Below are positions 48,152-62,358 of a stretch of DNA of 64,000 nucleotides, piece by piece. Under the pieces are notes generated by a model that had not been told where the DNA came from, did not search any database, and saw nothing but the letters and a program-made list of their open reading frames with translations. Both the position numbers and the translations under genes were made by a program. Position 1 is the stretch's first letter; each line of letters begins with the position of its first letter. Origin of the DNA: Nocardioides marinisabuli. GTDB taxonomy: Bacteria; Actinomycetota; Actinomycetes; Propionibacteriales; Nocardioidaceae. Location of the stretch: contig NZ_CP059163.1 in assembly GCF_013466785.1 (NCBI RefSeq), positions 558,001-622,000 on the forward strand, in the 5' to 3' direction.

Positions 48152-49179
48152 TCAGCCCCTCCCGCGGGCCCGCAGCCGCTGCAGCAGCCCCGGCCGGGAC
48201 CCTCGCTCCGGCTCCGCCGGGGCCGCGCTGGCGACCAGCACGGCCATCGCGTCCGGCGCCCGCTGGGCAGCGCCGGGCCCTGGACGGGCGCCGGCTCGTC
48301 GGCCGGCCGCAGCGCACGCGCCTCGGGCGAGGTGTGGGCGAAGGCCGCGGCGTACAGGACCACGCGGCTGAAGTAGTTGATCCACACCACCAGCACCAGC
48401 GCGATGCCGAAGGCCTGGAAGGCCGGCTGCCCCTGCGTGGAGGCGATCAGCTGCTTCGAGAGCTGCTTGAGGACCTCGAAGAGGACGGCGCCGAGCAGCG
48501 AGGCCCTGACGAGCGAGGTCCGCGGCGCCTGGGGTTCGCCCAGCAGGCGGAACATGGTGAAGAAGAGCAGGGCGTTGGCCGCCAGGCCGAGCGCCACCGT
48601 CAGCAGCACCACCAGCCAGCCCAGCTCCTCGTCGAGCCCGATCCAGCCGAGGATCTCCTCGGAGAACGAGGCGACCAGGCCGGTCACCGCGACCGCGACC
48701 AGGAGGGTCAGACCGATCACCGCCAGCGTCACCAGGTCGCGCAGCTTGCCCATCACGAAGTTGGGGATGGCCTGCTCGGGAGGCTCGAAGACCGCGAACA
48801 GCGCCAGGCGCAGGGCCGAGATCCAGCCGAGCCCGGAGTAGAGCACACCCAGGAAGCCCACGACCCCGGCGAGGCCGGAGAAGGTGCGGAAGTCGGCCAG
48901 CTGCATCTGGCCCTCACCGGGCCCGATCATGCCCGGGAACAGCGACTTGATCGCGTCGACGAGGGTCGCGTTGGCATCGGGCCAGACGTTGGAGATGACC
49001 CCGATGACGAAGAAGGACAGGGCGAGGATCGGGAAGAAGGAGAGGAACGCGAAGTAGGTGATCGCGCCGGCGTGCTGGCCGGCCTTCGCGTCGCCGTAGT
49101 GCTCCTGCATCCGCACCAGGTGGTCGACCAGGGGTCGGCGCTCACGGACCTCCGCCAGGCGTTCCTTGACCGAGGCCAC
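48152..49179 (-). CDS. yihY: YihY/BrkB-family inner-membrane protein with apparent frameshift
   Basis: A protein of about 340 residues with six membrane helices of the YihY (formerly ribonuclease BN) family, starting VASVKERLAEVRERRP. The frame is clear from 49179 to about 48270, then switches: a lost G in the GGG run near 48266-48272 would restore a C-terminus APDAMAVLVASAAPAEPERG... ending at 48152, just before the SCO4848 ribosome site. Without that the frame reads antisense through the next gene. GTG at 49179 has GAGGAG five bases upstream; GTG 49185, overlapping the preceding stop, is the alternative. Sequencing error or a real mutation cannot be told apart. Confidence 0.78.
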
Positions 49180-49181
49180 GC

Positions 49182-50848
<1,667 letters not shown>

Positions 50849-52051
50849 TCAGTCCTCGAGCAGGTGGGCCCGGCGCGCGACCACGAGCACGCCGAGGCCG
50901 GCGAGCGCGAGCGCGGCGCCCACGACCAGCGGTGCGCGCAGCCCGTAGCCGGCCGCGATCACCAGGCCGCCCAGCCAGGCGCCCAGCGCGTTGCCGATGT
51001 TGAGGCTGGCGTGGCTCATCGCCGCGCCCAGGGTCTGGGCGTGCTCGGCGGCGTCCATCAGCCGGGCCATGAAGCCCAGCGCCAGCACCGAGCCGATGAC
51101 GGTGACCAGGAAGCCGGCCAGCACCGCCCACCAGCCGGTGGGGGCGAGCACGAAGTAGAGCACCAGCGCGAGCGCCAGGCCCACGGCGGCACCGCGCAGC
51201 GACTTCTCGACCGACCAGTCGACCAGGCGCCCGGCCACCACGTTGCCCACGACCATGCCGGCGCCGAGGACCAGCAGGAAGACCGCGACCGCCGACTCCG
51301 GCAGACCGCCCACGTCGGTGGTGATCGGGGCGATGTAGGAGACCAGCGCGAAGAGGCCGCCGAATCCGATCGCGCCGGCCCCGACGGCGTACCAGAGCTG
51401 GGGGTGGCGCAGCGCCGCGAGCTCGCGCCGGCCGGTGGCGGTGGCGTCGCCCGGGGTGCTGGGCACGAAGAGCAGGATCATCACGACGGTGAGGACCGAG
51501 ACCAGCCCGACGGCGACGTACGCCGCGCGCCAGCCGTAGGCCTGGCCGAGCAGGGTGGCGGCGGGGACGCCGGCGAGGTTGGCGACGGGGATGCCCATCA
51601 TCACCAGGGCCAGGGCGCGTCCGCGCCTGTCGGGGCTGACCATGCTGGAGGCCACCAGCGCCGAGACGCCGAAGTAGGCGCCGTGCGGCAGCCCGTCGAG
51701 GAACCGCACGAAGGCCAGCAGGCCGTAGTGCGAGACCGCCGCGGAGAGCAGGTTGAGCACGGCGTAGGCGACCATCAGCCACACCAGCAGCGCGCGGCGG
51801 GGCAGCCGCGCGCCCAGCGCCGCGAGGGTCGGCGCACCGACCACCACGCCCAGGGCGTAGGCGGAGATCAGGTGGCCCGCCTGCGGGATCGTGACCCCGA
51901 TGCCGCCCGCGATCTGGGGCAGCAGCCCCATCGTGACGAACTCGGTGGTGCCGATCGCGAAACCACCGGTGGCCAGGGCCACCACGGCCATCACGAAGCG
52001 GGCGCGGGTCACCGGCTGGGCGGCGGGCGCGGCCGGGGCGAGAGTCGTCAT
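50849..52051 (-). CDS. MFS transporter (AraJ/DHA1 drug-H+ antiporter-like)
   Basis: A 400-residue 12-helix major facilitator. FAIGTTEFVTMGLLPQIA at helix 1 and DRRGRALALVMMGIPVANLAGVP are typical of the AraJ/YdhP/PbuE-like exporters. The substrate is unknown; purine exporters also belong here. ATG at 52051 is used; a -10-like TAGAAT lies about 60 bases upstream. It is downstream of icd but separated by a strong terminator. Confidence 0.87.
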   Translation of the reverse strand: MTTLAPAAPAAQPVTRARFVMAVVALATGGFAIGTTEFVTMGLLPQIAGGIGVTIPQAGHLISAYALGVVVGAPTLAALGARLPRRALLVWLMVAYAVLNLLSAAVSHYGLLAFVRFLDGLPHGAYFGVSALVASSMVSPDRRGRALALVMMGIPVANLAGVPAATLLGQAYGWRAAYVAVGLVSVLTVVMILLFVPSTPGDATATGRRELAALRHPQLWYAVGAGAIGFGGLFALVSYIAPITTDVGGLPESAVAVFLLVLGAGMVVGNVVAGRLVDWSVEKSLRGAAVGLALALVLYFVLAPTGWWAVLAGFLVTVIGSVLALGFMARLMDAAEHAQTLGAAMSHASLNIGNALGAWLGGLVIAAGYGLRAPLVVGAALALAGLGVLVVARRAHLLED

Positions 52052-52124
52052 GCAGGGCACTTCCGGGACGAGGGAGGGCAGGTCACCATCGTCCAACACC
52101 GGGCAGGTTTACCGCTATTCTACG

Positions 52125-52157
52125 ACGAGCCCCGGACCGTGGCGGTCCGGGGCTCGT
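52125..52157 (-). terminator. strong hairpin terminator of icd
   Basis: Perfect 14-base arms (52125-52138 and 52144-52157) around a five-base loop, 22 bases after the icd stop. Only a weak AT stretch follows, as is common for actinobacterial terminators. Confidence 0.75.
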
Positions 52158-52178
52158 GCGAGGTGCTGCGGGTGGGCG

Positions 52179-55521
<3,343 letters not shown>

Positions 55522-55536
55522 CCTGTCGGCCCTGAC

Positions 55537-56460
55537 CTACTCCTGCAGGCCGCGAGCCAGCTCGTCGAGGGCGGCGGCGAGGCTGACGCTCGGCTTCCAG
55601 CCCCACCGGTGTGCGCGGTCGGCGCGCACCTGGCCGGTCCACGCGGGCTCCTCCTGCCACTGCGGCTCCACGCCCAGCGCCCCGGTCACCGTCTCGTGGT
55701 AGTCGCGCACCGTCGCCGGCTCGCCCGCCACGTTGACCGCCGTGCAGCCGCCCGCGACCGGGCCCTGCTCCGGGGCGTCGCCGGCCTCGGTGCGACCGGT
55801 GGCGACCTCGGCGATCATGGCGGCGAGGTCGTCGAGGTGCACCCAGGCGAAGGACTGGTCGGGGTTGGCCCGACGGGCGGACTCGTCGTCGCGGATCGCC
55901 CGGGGGCGCAGGGTGTTCCACACCGAGCTGTCCCCCGCGCCCAGGATCGCCGGCGGGCGCACCAGCACCCGGGTCAGTCCCTCGACCTGCGCGATCGCCG
56001 CGTCGGTGTCGCGCTTGGTCACCGGGTAGTCGCCGGCGTCGTCGCCGACCAGGGCGGCCTCCTCGTCGACGTCGCCGGCGCCCGGTGAGCGGTCGTAGAC
56101 GGCGGCCGTCGAGACGTGCACGAAGCGCTCCACCCCGGTCCCGGCCGCGGCGCGGGCGAGCACCGAGGTGCCCTCCACCCCGATGCGGTGCTGGGTCTCG
56201 CGGTCGCTGCCCATGGGGTGCACCGTCGTGACCACGGCGTCGGCGCCCGCGACCAGCCTCGCGGCGAGGTCGGGGTCGTGGAAGTCGCCCACGCGCTCCT
56301 CGACGCCGGGCAGCGCGGGGGCCGTGCCCGCGCGGCGTACGACGGCACGCACGTGGGCGCCCCGCTCGACGAGCGCGGCGCAGGTGGCGGCGCCGACGAG
56401 GCCGTTGGCACCGGTGACGACGACGGTGGGGGTGCTGGTGATGGTGCTGGTCTGGCTCAT
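55537..56460 (-). CDS. NAD-dependent epimerase/dehydratase family protein (extended SDR)
   Basis: A 307-residue Rossmann protein with VVVTGANGLVGAAT as the cofactor loop, HVSTAAVYD, and YPVTKRDTD holding the Tyr-x3-Lys catalytic pair. The acceptor could be a nucleotide sugar, steroid or other hydroxyl; no cluster context tells. ATG at 56460 follows a poor ribosome site. It is convergent with the aquaporin, 15 bases apart. Confidence 0.83.
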   Translation of the reverse strand: MSQTSTITSTPTVVVTGANGLVGAATCAALVERGAHVRAVVRRAGTAPALPGVEERVGDFHDPDLAARLVAGADAVVTTVHPMGSDRETQHRIGVEGTSVLARAAAGTGVERFVHVSTAAVYDRSPGAGDVDEEAALVGDDAGDYPVTKRDTDAAIAQVEGLTRVLVRPPAILGAGDSSVWNTLRPRAIRDDESARRANPDQSFAWVHLDDLAAMIAEVATGRTEAGDAPEQGPVAGGCTAVNVAGEPATVRDYHETVTGALGVEPQWQEEPAWTGQVRADRAHRWGWKPSVSLAAALDELARGLQE

Positions 56461-56485
56461 GCGATCCACACAAGCACGGGCCGCC

Positions 56486-57007
56486 TCACCCTGTGGTGGG
56501 CTGCGGCCAGACCTCGCGGCGCACCAGATCGGGGTCGAGGTCGGAGCGGACCTCCAGCACCACCTGCTCGCCGGCCTCCAGCACCGTGACCCGCTCCTCC
56601 GAGACACCCTCGGCCGCGGAGCGGCGCCACCCGTCGCCGACCCGCGGCTGCGCCGGCAGCCACAGGCCCAGCGGTACGTCGGGGCCGACCTGCCACTCCC
56701 CCTCGCGGCCGAACCACCACGTGTGGCCGTCCTCGTCGGTGGCGAGGAGGTCGACGACCTGCTCGAGCCCGTCGAGCCGCTCGACGCGGGTGGTCGCAAC
56801 CCCGGCGATCTCGGGCCCGGGGGTCCCCTCGGGCGCCACGAAGTCGTCGGGGTCGGGCGAGGCGCTGGGCACCTCGAGCCCGTCGATGCCGGTGGGCGGG
56901 CTGTCGCCGGGGCCGAGCGAGCAGCCCCCGAGGGCCACAGCGGTCACGGCAGCCACAGCGGTCACGGCCGCGCGGCGTACGACGATGGGGGCCGGGGTGA
57001 CGGGCAT
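56486..57007 (-). CDS. small lipoprotein of unknown function
   Basis: A 173-residue secreted lipoprotein. The signal peptide ends in the lipobox ALGGC with Cys29 as the lipidated residue, then an acidic Pro-rich linker, then a compact domain with DEDGHTWWFGREGEWQV and VVLEVRSDLDPD. I do not recognise the family. ATG at 57007 is chosen to give a normal signal length; one 18 bases upstream is possible. It ends 25 bases before the SDR gene and is divergent from mdh. Confidence 0.65.
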   Translation of the reverse strand: MPVTPAPIVVRRAAVTAVAAVTAVALGGCSLGPGDSPPTGIDGLEVPSASPDPDDFVAPEGTPGPEIAGVATTRVERLDGLEQVVDLLATDEDGHTWWFGREGEWQVGPDVPLGLWLPAQPRVGDGWRRSAAEGVSEERVTVLEAGEQVVLEVRSDLDPDLVRREVWPQPTTG

Positions 57008-57078
57008 GGGTCCATGCTCGCGCACCCGCCCAGCGCTGCTAGCGTCGGCCGCACCCAGACCATCGCTAGGAGATCCGC

Positions 57079-58065
57079 GTGAGCACTACCCCGTTGAAGG
57101 TGGCCGTCACCGGCGCCGCCGGTCAGATCGGCTACAGCCTGCTGTTCCGTCTCGCGAGCGGCGCGCTGACCGGTGGCCAGCCCATCGAGCTGCGCCTGCT
57201 GGAGATCACCCCCGCCCTGAAGGCGCTCGAGGGCGTCGTCATGGAGCTCGACGACTGTGCCTTCCCGGGCCTCGCCGGGGTCGAGATCGGCGACGACGCC
57301 GAGACGATCTTCGACGGCGTCAACCTCGCCCTGCTCGTCGGCGCCCGCCCCCGCGGCCCCGGCATGGAGCGCGGCGACCTGCTCTCGGCCAACGGCGCGA
57401 TCTTCACCGCGCAGGGCAAGGCCCTCAACAAGGTGGCGGCCTCCAACGTGCGCATCGGCGTGACCGGCAACCCGGCCAACACCAACGCGCTCATCGCGAT
57501 GACCAACGCGCCCGACATCCCGCAGGAGCGGTTCTCGGCGCTGACCCGCCTCGACCACAACCGCGCGATCTCGCAGCTGGCCGCCAAGACCGGCGCCTCC
57601 GTCACCGACATCACCAAGATGACGATCTGGGGCAACCACTCCGCGACCCAGTACCCCGACCTGTTCAACGCCGAGATCGCCGGCAAGAACGCCGCCGAGA
57701 CCGTGGGCGACCAGGACTGGCTCGAGAACACCTTCATCCCCACCGTCGCCAAGCGCGGCGCGGCGATCATCGAGGCCCGCGGCTCGTCCTCGGCCGCCTC
57801 GGCCGCCTCCGCCACCATCGACGCGGCCCGCGACTGGCTCTACGGCTCCGCCGAGGGTGACTGGGTCTCGATGGCGGTGCGCTCCAACGGTGAGTACGGC
57901 GTCCCCGAGGGCCTCATCTCCTCCTTCCCCGTCACCACCTCCGGCGGCGACTGGAAGATCGTCGAGGGCCTCGAGGTCAACGACTTCTCCCGCGCCAAGA
58001 TCGACGCCTCCACCGCCGAGCTCGCCGAGGAGCGCGACGCGGTCACCGAGCTGGGCCTCATCTGA
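57079..58065 (+). CDS. mdh: malate dehydrogenase
   Basis: Oxidises malate to oxaloacetate with NAD+. The 328-residue enzyme is of the bacterial/cytosolic Mdh2-like type: [17 protein letters not shown] near the N-terminus, the substrate Arg loop [14 protein letters not shown] and the catalytic His in [14 protein letters not shown] at 57079 follows AGGAGA. Its TGA stop is the first part of the inverted repeat that bounds the adjacent 1.2-kb element. Confidence 0.96.
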   Translation: MSTTPLKVAVTGAAGQIGYSLLFRLASGALTGGQPIELRLLEITPALKALEGVVMELDDCAFPGLAGVEIGDDAETIFDGVNLALLVGARPRGPGMERGDLLSANGAIFTAQGKALNKVAASNVRIGVTGNPANTNALIAMTNAPDIPQERFSALTRLDHNRAISQLAAKTGASVTDITKMTIWGNHSATQYPDLFNAEIAGKNAAETVGDQDWLENTFIPTVAKRGAAIIEARGSSSAASAASATIDAARDWLYGSAEGDWVSMAVRSNGEYGVPEGLISSFPVTTSGGDWKIVEGLEVNDFSRAKIDASTAELAEERDAVTELGLI

Positions 58066-58068
58066 CGG

Positions 58069-58134
58069 CCGAGCAGTCACTTCTGAACCGCCGAGCGGTC
58101 AGTCTTGAACCACCCACCGGTCAAGTCTGAACCT
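58069..58134. repeat. left array of three 22-bp tandem repeats
   Basis: Three head-to-tail 22-base units sharing the outline CCGAGCGGTCA-N5-TGAACC (58069-58090, 58091-58112, 58113-58134). Inverted counterparts lie at 59182-59247 in the mirror order. The perfect inverted identity of the outer edge spans 23 bases (58061-58083 with 59233-59255) and includes the stop codons of mdh and of the DUF3017 gene. Confidence 0.85.
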
Positions 58135-58140
58135 CTCTCC

Positions 58141-58181
58141 CGCCGCCCCCCGACCTGTTGTCCACAGGCCGGGGGGCGGCG
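58141..58181. other. GC hairpin with DnaA-box-like loop
   Basis: Arms 58141-58157 and 58165-58181 pair at 16 of 17 positions; the loop and the base of the second arm read TTGTCCACA (58158-58166), the actinobacterial DnaA-box consensus. It lies between the left repeat array and the AbiEi-like gene. A terminator is the simpler explanation. Confidence 0.5.
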
Positions 58182-58219
58182 GCGTTCGTAGGAGCGCCGA
58201 CTCGGGCAACGTGCCGTTC

Positions 58220-59173
58220 ATGGACGTCCGCCCCACGCCGTTGACCGAACCCGCCACCACAGAGCAAGCCGCTGCACTCGGCTGGACCAAGCGCCGGCTG
58301 CAGCGGGCGCGCGAGGACGGACGCGTGCGCCGGGTGCTCCGGGGCGTGTACGTCGACGCCGACGTGCCCGACGGGACCGCGCTGCGTGCCGCGGCGGCGA
58401 GGCTCGTGATGCCGACGCGCATGGTGGTCTGCGACCGCAGCGCTGCCTGGATGCACGGCGTCGACCACTGGGAGCCGAGCGCACTCGACGTGCCGCCGCA
58501 CCTCGAGGTCGTGGCCCGCGACGGCACGCGCACCCGGCTCACCGGGACGCGCGGGGCGCTGCGCTCCCTGGCCGCCGACGACGTGATGGAGCTCGACGGG
58601 GTGCCGGTGACGACGCCGTTGCGCACCGCGGCCGATCTCGCCTGCCTGCGCGGGCGCCTCGGGGCGGCTGCGGTGCTCGACCAGTTCGCCCGCCGCCACG
58701 GCATCACTCCTGAGGACTTGAGAGCGATCACCGCCCGCTTCGCCGGCCGGCGCGGCGTCACCCAGCTGCGGGAGCTCGCCCCGAGCGCGTGCGGGCTGCT
58801 CGAGTCGCCCGCCGAGTCGTGGGTGCGACGGCTGGTGGTCGACCACCAGCTGCCGATGCCGACGCCACAGGTGGTCGTGCTCCTGCCCGAGGGCCAGTTC
58901 CGCCTCGACCTGGCCTACCCGCGGCTGCGGATCGCGATCGAGTACGACGGCGAGGAGCACCACTCCAGCCCCGAGGACCGTGAGCGGGACCGGCTGCGTC
59001 GCGAGGCTCTACGACGGGCGGGGTGGGTCGTCGTCGTGGTCCGCAAGGACGGGCTGAGCGGTCCCGGGCTGGACACCTGGGTGCGACAGCTGCGGGCCGC
59101 GGTGGCGGAGCGGGTGGGCCCGGCTGGTCGACGCTACGCGCGCGGCGAGGGTGCCGGCGTACACCGGAGGTGA
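58220..59173 (+). CDS. AbiEi-like / DUF559 endonuclease-fold protein (second copy)
   Basis: About 317 residues from ATG at 58220 (GTG at 58211 is also possible; neither has a good ribosome site). The N-terminal winged-helix-like part (LGWTKRRLQRAREDGRVRRVLRGVYV) and middle (GVPVTTPLRTAADLACLRG) match AbiEi-type proteins. The C-terminal DUF559 domain has FRLDLAYPRLRIAIEYDGEEHH with a PD-(D/E)xK-like Asp...Glu-Tyr-Asp, followed by GWVVVVVRKD. It is a paralogue of the gene at 42133 and is bracketed by inverted repeat arrays, as if it were cargo. No AbiEii toxin is nearby. Confidence 0.75.
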   Translation: MDVRPTPLTEPATTEQAAALGWTKRRLQRAREDGRVRRVLRGVYVDADVPDGTALRAAAARLVMPTRMVVCDRSAAWMHGVDHWEPSALDVPPHLEVVARDGTRTRLTGTRGALRSLAADDVMELDGVPVTTPLRTAADLACLRGRLGAAAVLDQFARRHGITPEDLRAITARFAGRRGVTQLRELAPSACGLLESPAESWVRRLVVDHQLPMPTPQVVVLLPEGQFRLDLAYPRLRIAIEYDGEEHHSSPEDRERDRLRREALRRAGWVVVVVRKDGLSGPGLDTWVRQLRAAVAERVGPAGRRYARGEGAGVHRR

Positions 59174-59181
59174 CGGGCGAG

Positions 59182-59247
59182 TGGTGCCAGATCGACCGGT
59201 GGGTGGTTCGGAACTGACTGCTCGGTGGTGCGGAAGTGACTGCTCGG
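59182..59247. repeat. right array of three 22-bp tandem repeats (inverted)
   Basis: Three 22-base units (59182-59203, 59204-59225, 59226-59247) are the reverse complements of the left array in mirror order, with about 19, 18 and 15 of 22 matches for pairs 1, 2 and 3. The array abuts the stop codon of the DUF3017 gene. Confidence 0.85.
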
Positions 59248-59250
59248 CCG

Positions 59251-59646
59251 TCAGAGACCGGGCTGGTTGGGGATGGTGCGGGCCAGGAAGAGCAGGAGGC
59301 CGCCGACGCCGCCGAGGAGGGCGACGTCGACGAGGCGGTGGCGCACCGCGAGCATGCCGGCGTCGCGGGCGGGCAGCACGAGCCGGGCGGCGGCGGCGGC
59401 CATCAGCGCCCCGGCCAGGACGCTGACACCCAGGCGCCAGTCGTCACGCCCGGCCAGCACGATGCCGACCGCGCCGGCGGCGAGCACCCCGAGGTAGATC
59501 AGCCCGCCGAGGGTCGAGGGGTAGCGGCGCCCCTCCTCCTCGGCGATCTCCTCGGCGATCTCCTCCACCGAGGTCGCCTGCTCCGCCGCGTCGTACGACG
59601 GCTCCTCGGGGTCGGCGCCGCCGGCGGGGTCGCTCACCAGGGCCAC
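59251..59646 (-). CDS. DUF3017 membrane protein
   Basis: A 131-residue protein with an acidic N-terminus containing a doubled EEIAEE segment and three membrane helices, ending in FLARTIPNQPGL, which fits the DUF3017 family. GTG at 59646 lies two bases after the folD stop, so it is cotranscribed with folD, the usual actinobacterial neighbour. Function is unknown. Its stop codon lies inside the inverted repeat edge. Confidence 0.8.
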   Translation of the reverse strand: MALVSDPAGGADPEEPSYDAAEQATSVEEIAEEIAEEEGRRYPSTLGGLIYLGVLAAGAVGIVLAGRDDWRLGVSVLAGALMAAAAARLVLPARDAGMLAVRHRLVDVALLGGVGGLLLFLARTIPNQPGL

Positions 59647-59648
59647 AC

Positions 59649-60494
59649 TCAGGACGCAGCCTTCTCGGCCATGCCCACGATGTTGGAGAGCAGCATCGCG
59701 CGGGTCATCGGGCCGACGCCGCCGGGGTTGGGCGAGACCCAGCCGGCCACGTCCCAGACGTCGGCGGCGACGTCGCCGGCGATCTTGCCGTCGACGCGCG
59801 AGACACCCACGTCGAGCACGGCCGCGCCGGGCTTGACCATGTCGGCGGTGATGATGCCCGGCACGCCCGCGGCGGCCACCACGATGTCGGCCTCCCGCAC
59901 GTGCTTGGCCAGGTCGCGGGTGCCGGTGTGGCACAGGGTGACGGTGGCGTTCTCCGAGCGGCGGGTCAGCAGCAGGCCCAGCGGGCGGCCGACGGTCAGG
60001 CCGCGCCCGACCACGACCACCTCGGCGCCGGCGACCTCGATGCCGTGGCGGCGCACCAGCTCGATGCAGCCCACCGGGGTGCACGGCAGCGAGCCCTCGA
60101 CGTTGAGCGCCAGGCGCCCCAGGCTGACCGGGTGCAGGCCGTCGACGTCCTTGTCGGGGTCGACGCGCGAGAGCAGGGCGTACTCGTCGAGGCCGGTCGG
60201 CTGCTGCACCAGGAACCCGGTGCACGACGGGTCGGCGTTGAGCCGGTCGATCTCCGCCTCGACCTCGGCCTGGGTGGCGCTGGCCGGCAGGTCGACGCGG
60301 ATCGACTCGATGCCGATCTCGGCGCAGTCCTTGTGCTTGGCGCCGACGTACCAGTGCGAGCCCGGGTCGTCGCCGACCAGCACGGTGCCCAGCCCGGGCA
60401 CCACGCCGCGCTCCTTGAGCGCCGCCACCCGCTCGGTGAGCTCGGCCTTGATGGCCTTGAGGGTCGCGGTGCCGTCCAGCTTCTGTGCAGTCAT
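59649..60494 (-). CDS. folD: bifunctional methylenetetrahydrofolate dehydrogenase/cyclohydrolase
   Basis: Interconverts 5,10-methylene-, methenyl- and 10-formyl-tetrahydrofolate with NADP, providing one-carbon units to PurN and PurH encoded nearby. It is 281 residues, with the catalytic Lys in [21 protein letters not shown] (PLP...-like substrate segment), the cofactor loop [14 protein letters not shown] and the C-terminal [12 protein letters not shown] at 60494 is preferred over 60503 because AGGA lies nine bases upstream. Confidence 0.95.
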   Translation of the reverse strand: MTAQKLDGTATLKAIKAELTERVAALKERGVVPGLGTVLVGDDPGSHWYVGAKHKDCAEIGIESIRVDLPASATQAEVEAEIDRLNADPSCTGFLVQQPTGLDEYALLSRVDPDKDVDGLHPVSLGRLALNVEGSLPCTPVGCIELVRRHGIEVAGAEVVVVGRGLTVGRPLGLLLTRRSENATVTLCHTGTRDLAKHVREADIVVAAAGVPGIITADMVKPGAAVLDVGVSRVDGKIAGDVAADVWDVAGWVSPNPGGVGPMTRAMLLSNIVGMAEKAAS

Positions 60495-60585
60495 CGTGCT
60501 CATCCTGTCATCTGCGTGCGTCGGGGCGCCGAGCCGGCGCTGGTTCCTGTACGTCGACGTGGTGGCGGTCGGCGGGCACGTCACC

Positions 60586-60640
60586 GGGTCTCGACACGCG
60601 CGTCGCGGCCTCGTTCCTCGGCCGCGGCGCTCGCTCGACC
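60586..60640. repeat. REP-like palindromic repeat
   Basis: A 55-base element reading GGGTCTCGAC...GCTCGCTCGACC with an inner perfect stem CGCGGCC/GGCCGCG (60604-60610, 60620-60626). Its form (TCTCGACACGCG with TTCCTCGGCC) resembles interspersed palindromes common in Nocardioidaceae genomes. It lies between purH and folD. Confidence 0.5.
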
Positions 60641-60672
60641 TTTCCACCTACGGCCCGGAGCAAGCTCCGTGC

Positions 60673-62247
60673 CTAGTGAAAAAAGTGCCGGGTGCCGGTG
60701 AAGTACATCGTCACGCCGGCGGCCTTGCAGGCCTCGATGGTGAGCTCGTCGCGCACCGACCCGCCGGGCTGGACGATGGCGGTGACGCCGGCGTCGATGA
60801 GGATCTGGGGGCCGTCCTCGAAGGGGAAGAAGGCGTCGGAGGCCGCGACCGAGCCGGCGGCCCGGTCGTCGGCGCGGGTGACCGCGAGGCGGCAGGAGTC
60901 GACCCGGTTGACCTGGCCCATGCCGATGCCGACGGCGGCGCCGTCCTTGGCCAGCAGGATCGCGTTGGACTTCGCGGCCCGGCAGGCCTTCCAGGCGAAG
61001 CCCAGGTCGGCGAGCACGTCGTCGGGGGCGGCCTCGCCGGTGACCAGGGTCCACGACGACGGGTCGTCGCCGCCGGTCTCGAGGGCGGCGTCGACGGCGT
61101 CGCGCTGCTGGACGAGCAGGCCGCCGGAGACCGGGCGGGTCTCGACCCCGCCGCGCTCGAGCGGCTCGCAGACCAGGATGCGGATGTTCTTCTTGCGCGC
61201 CAGCACCTCGACGGCGCCGTCCTCGTAGGCCGGGGCGACGATGACCTCGGTGAACACCTCGGCCACCTGCTCGGCCATCGCGACCGAGACCGGGCGGTTA
61301 GCGGCGATCACGCCACCGAAGGCCGAGACCGGGTCGCAGGCGTGGGCGCGGCGGTGCGCCTCGGCGATGTCGCCGCCGACGGCGATGCCGCAGGGGTTGG
61401 CGTGCTTGATCACGGCCACGGCGGGCTCGTCGAAGTCGTAGGCCGCACGGCGCGCGGCGTCGGTGTCGACGTAGTTGTTGTACGACATCTCCTTGCCGTG
61501 CAGCTGCTCGGCGCCGGCCAGGCCCGCGGACCCGTGACCGGTGCGGTAGATCGCCGCCGACTGGTGCGGGTTCTCGCCGTAGCGCAGCACGTCCTGGCGC
61601 TCCCAGGTCGCGCCCATCCACGCGGGGAAGCCGGCGCCGTCGCTGGTGTCGGTGAGCACGTTGCCCATCCAGGAGGCGACCGCGACGTCGTACGACGCGG
61701 TGTGCACGAAGGCCTCCGCGGCCAGGCGCTTGCGCTCCTCGAGCGTGAAGCCCCCGGCGGCCACCGCGCCGAGCACGTCGGCGTAGCGCCCGGGGCTGGT
61801 GACGATCGCGACCGAGGGGTGGTTCTTCGCGGCGGCGCGCACCATCGAGGGGCCGCCGATGTCGATCTGCTCGACGCACTCGTCGGGCGTCGCGCCCGAC
61901 TCGACGGTCTGGGTGAAGGGGTAGAGGTTGGAGACGACGAGGTCGAAGGGCTCGACCTCGAGGTCGGCGAGCTGCTGCACGTGGCTCTCGAGGCGGCGAT
62001 CGGCCAGGATGCCGGCGTGCACGCGCGGGTGCAGCGTCTTGACCCGCCCGTCGAGGCACTCGGGGAAGCCGGTGAGGTCCTCGACCTTGGTGACCGGCAG
62101 GCCCAGGCCCTCGATCAGCTTGGCGGAGCCACCGGTGGAGACCAGGGTGACGCCGGCGTCGTGCAGCCCGCGGACGAGCTCCTCGAGGCCGGACTTGTCG
62201 TAGACGGAGACCAGGGCACGCCTGATCGGGACTCGGTTCTCGCTCAC
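60673..62247 (-). CDS. purH: bifunctional AICAR formyltransferase/IMP cyclohydrolase
   Basis: Catalyses the last two steps of de novo purine synthesis, using 10-formyl-tetrahydrofolate. 524 residues: an N-terminal MGS-fold cyclohydrolase domain ([27 protein letters not shown]) and a C-terminal formyltransferase domain with the KHANPCG motif and [11 protein letters not shown] at 62247 has AGGAG five bases upstream. A ZTP riboswitch fills the gap to purN. The stop lies 11 codons after a late FTGTRHF end, standard for PurH. Confidence 0.95.
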   Translation of the reverse strand: MSENRVPIRRALVSVYDKSGLEELVRGLHDAGVTLVSTGGSAKLIEGLGLPVTKVEDLTGFPECLDGRVKTLHPRVHAGILADRRLESHVQQLADLEVEPFDLVVSNLYPFTQTVESGATPDECVEQIDIGGPSMVRAAAKNHPSVAIVTSPGRYADVLGAVAAGGFTLEERKRLAAEAFVHTASYDVAVASWMGNVLTDTSDGAGFPAWMGATWERQDVLRYGENPHQSAAIYRTGHGSAGLAGAEQLHGKEMSYNNYVDTDAARRAAYDFDEPAVAVIKHANPCGIAVGGDIAEAHRRAHACDPVSAFGGVIAANRPVSVAMAEQVAEVFTEVIVAPAYEDGAVEVLARKKNIRILVCEPLERGGVETRPVSGGLLVQQRDAVDAALETGGDDPSSWTLVTGEAAPDDVLADLGFAWKACRAAKSNAILLAKDGAAVGIGMGQVNRVDSCRLAVTRADDRAAGSVAASDAFFPFEDGPQILIDAGVTAIVQPGGSVRDELTIEACKAAGVTMYFTGTRHFFH

Positions 62248-62283
62248 GGACACTCCTGCGGGCTGCGTAGACGACGGAAGGAG

Positions 62284-62350
62284 GGCACCCAGGCGGACGA
62301 TGCCCCGACAAGTCACTCCCCGGTGGTCACCCACCTGCGCCAGTCGTGTG
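62284..62350 (-). ncRNA. ZTP (pfl) riboswitch upstream of purH
   Basis: The minus-strand leader contains, in order, CGACTGGCGCAGGTGGG, ACCACCGGGGAGTGAC and, after a linker, CCGCCTGGG (62287-62295). These are the hallmark elements of the ZTP/ZMP-sensing pfl motif: the internal-loop domain, the GGGGAG(U/C) region and the 3' pseudoknot strand. It lies 37 bases before the purH start and would raise expression when the AICAR (ZMP) substrate accumulates under folate shortage. Confidence 0.85.
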
Positions 62351-62358
62351 GCCGCAGC

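Noticed and set aside
47821..48270. unshifted extension of yihY through the SCO4848-like gene
   Set aside because: Antisense to sdhB at its end and composed of Arg/Gly-rich shadow sequence; a one-base frameshift gives a sensible end.
58061..59255. classical insertion sequence
   Set aside because: No transposase or target-site duplication is visible; described as a repeat-bounded cassette instead.
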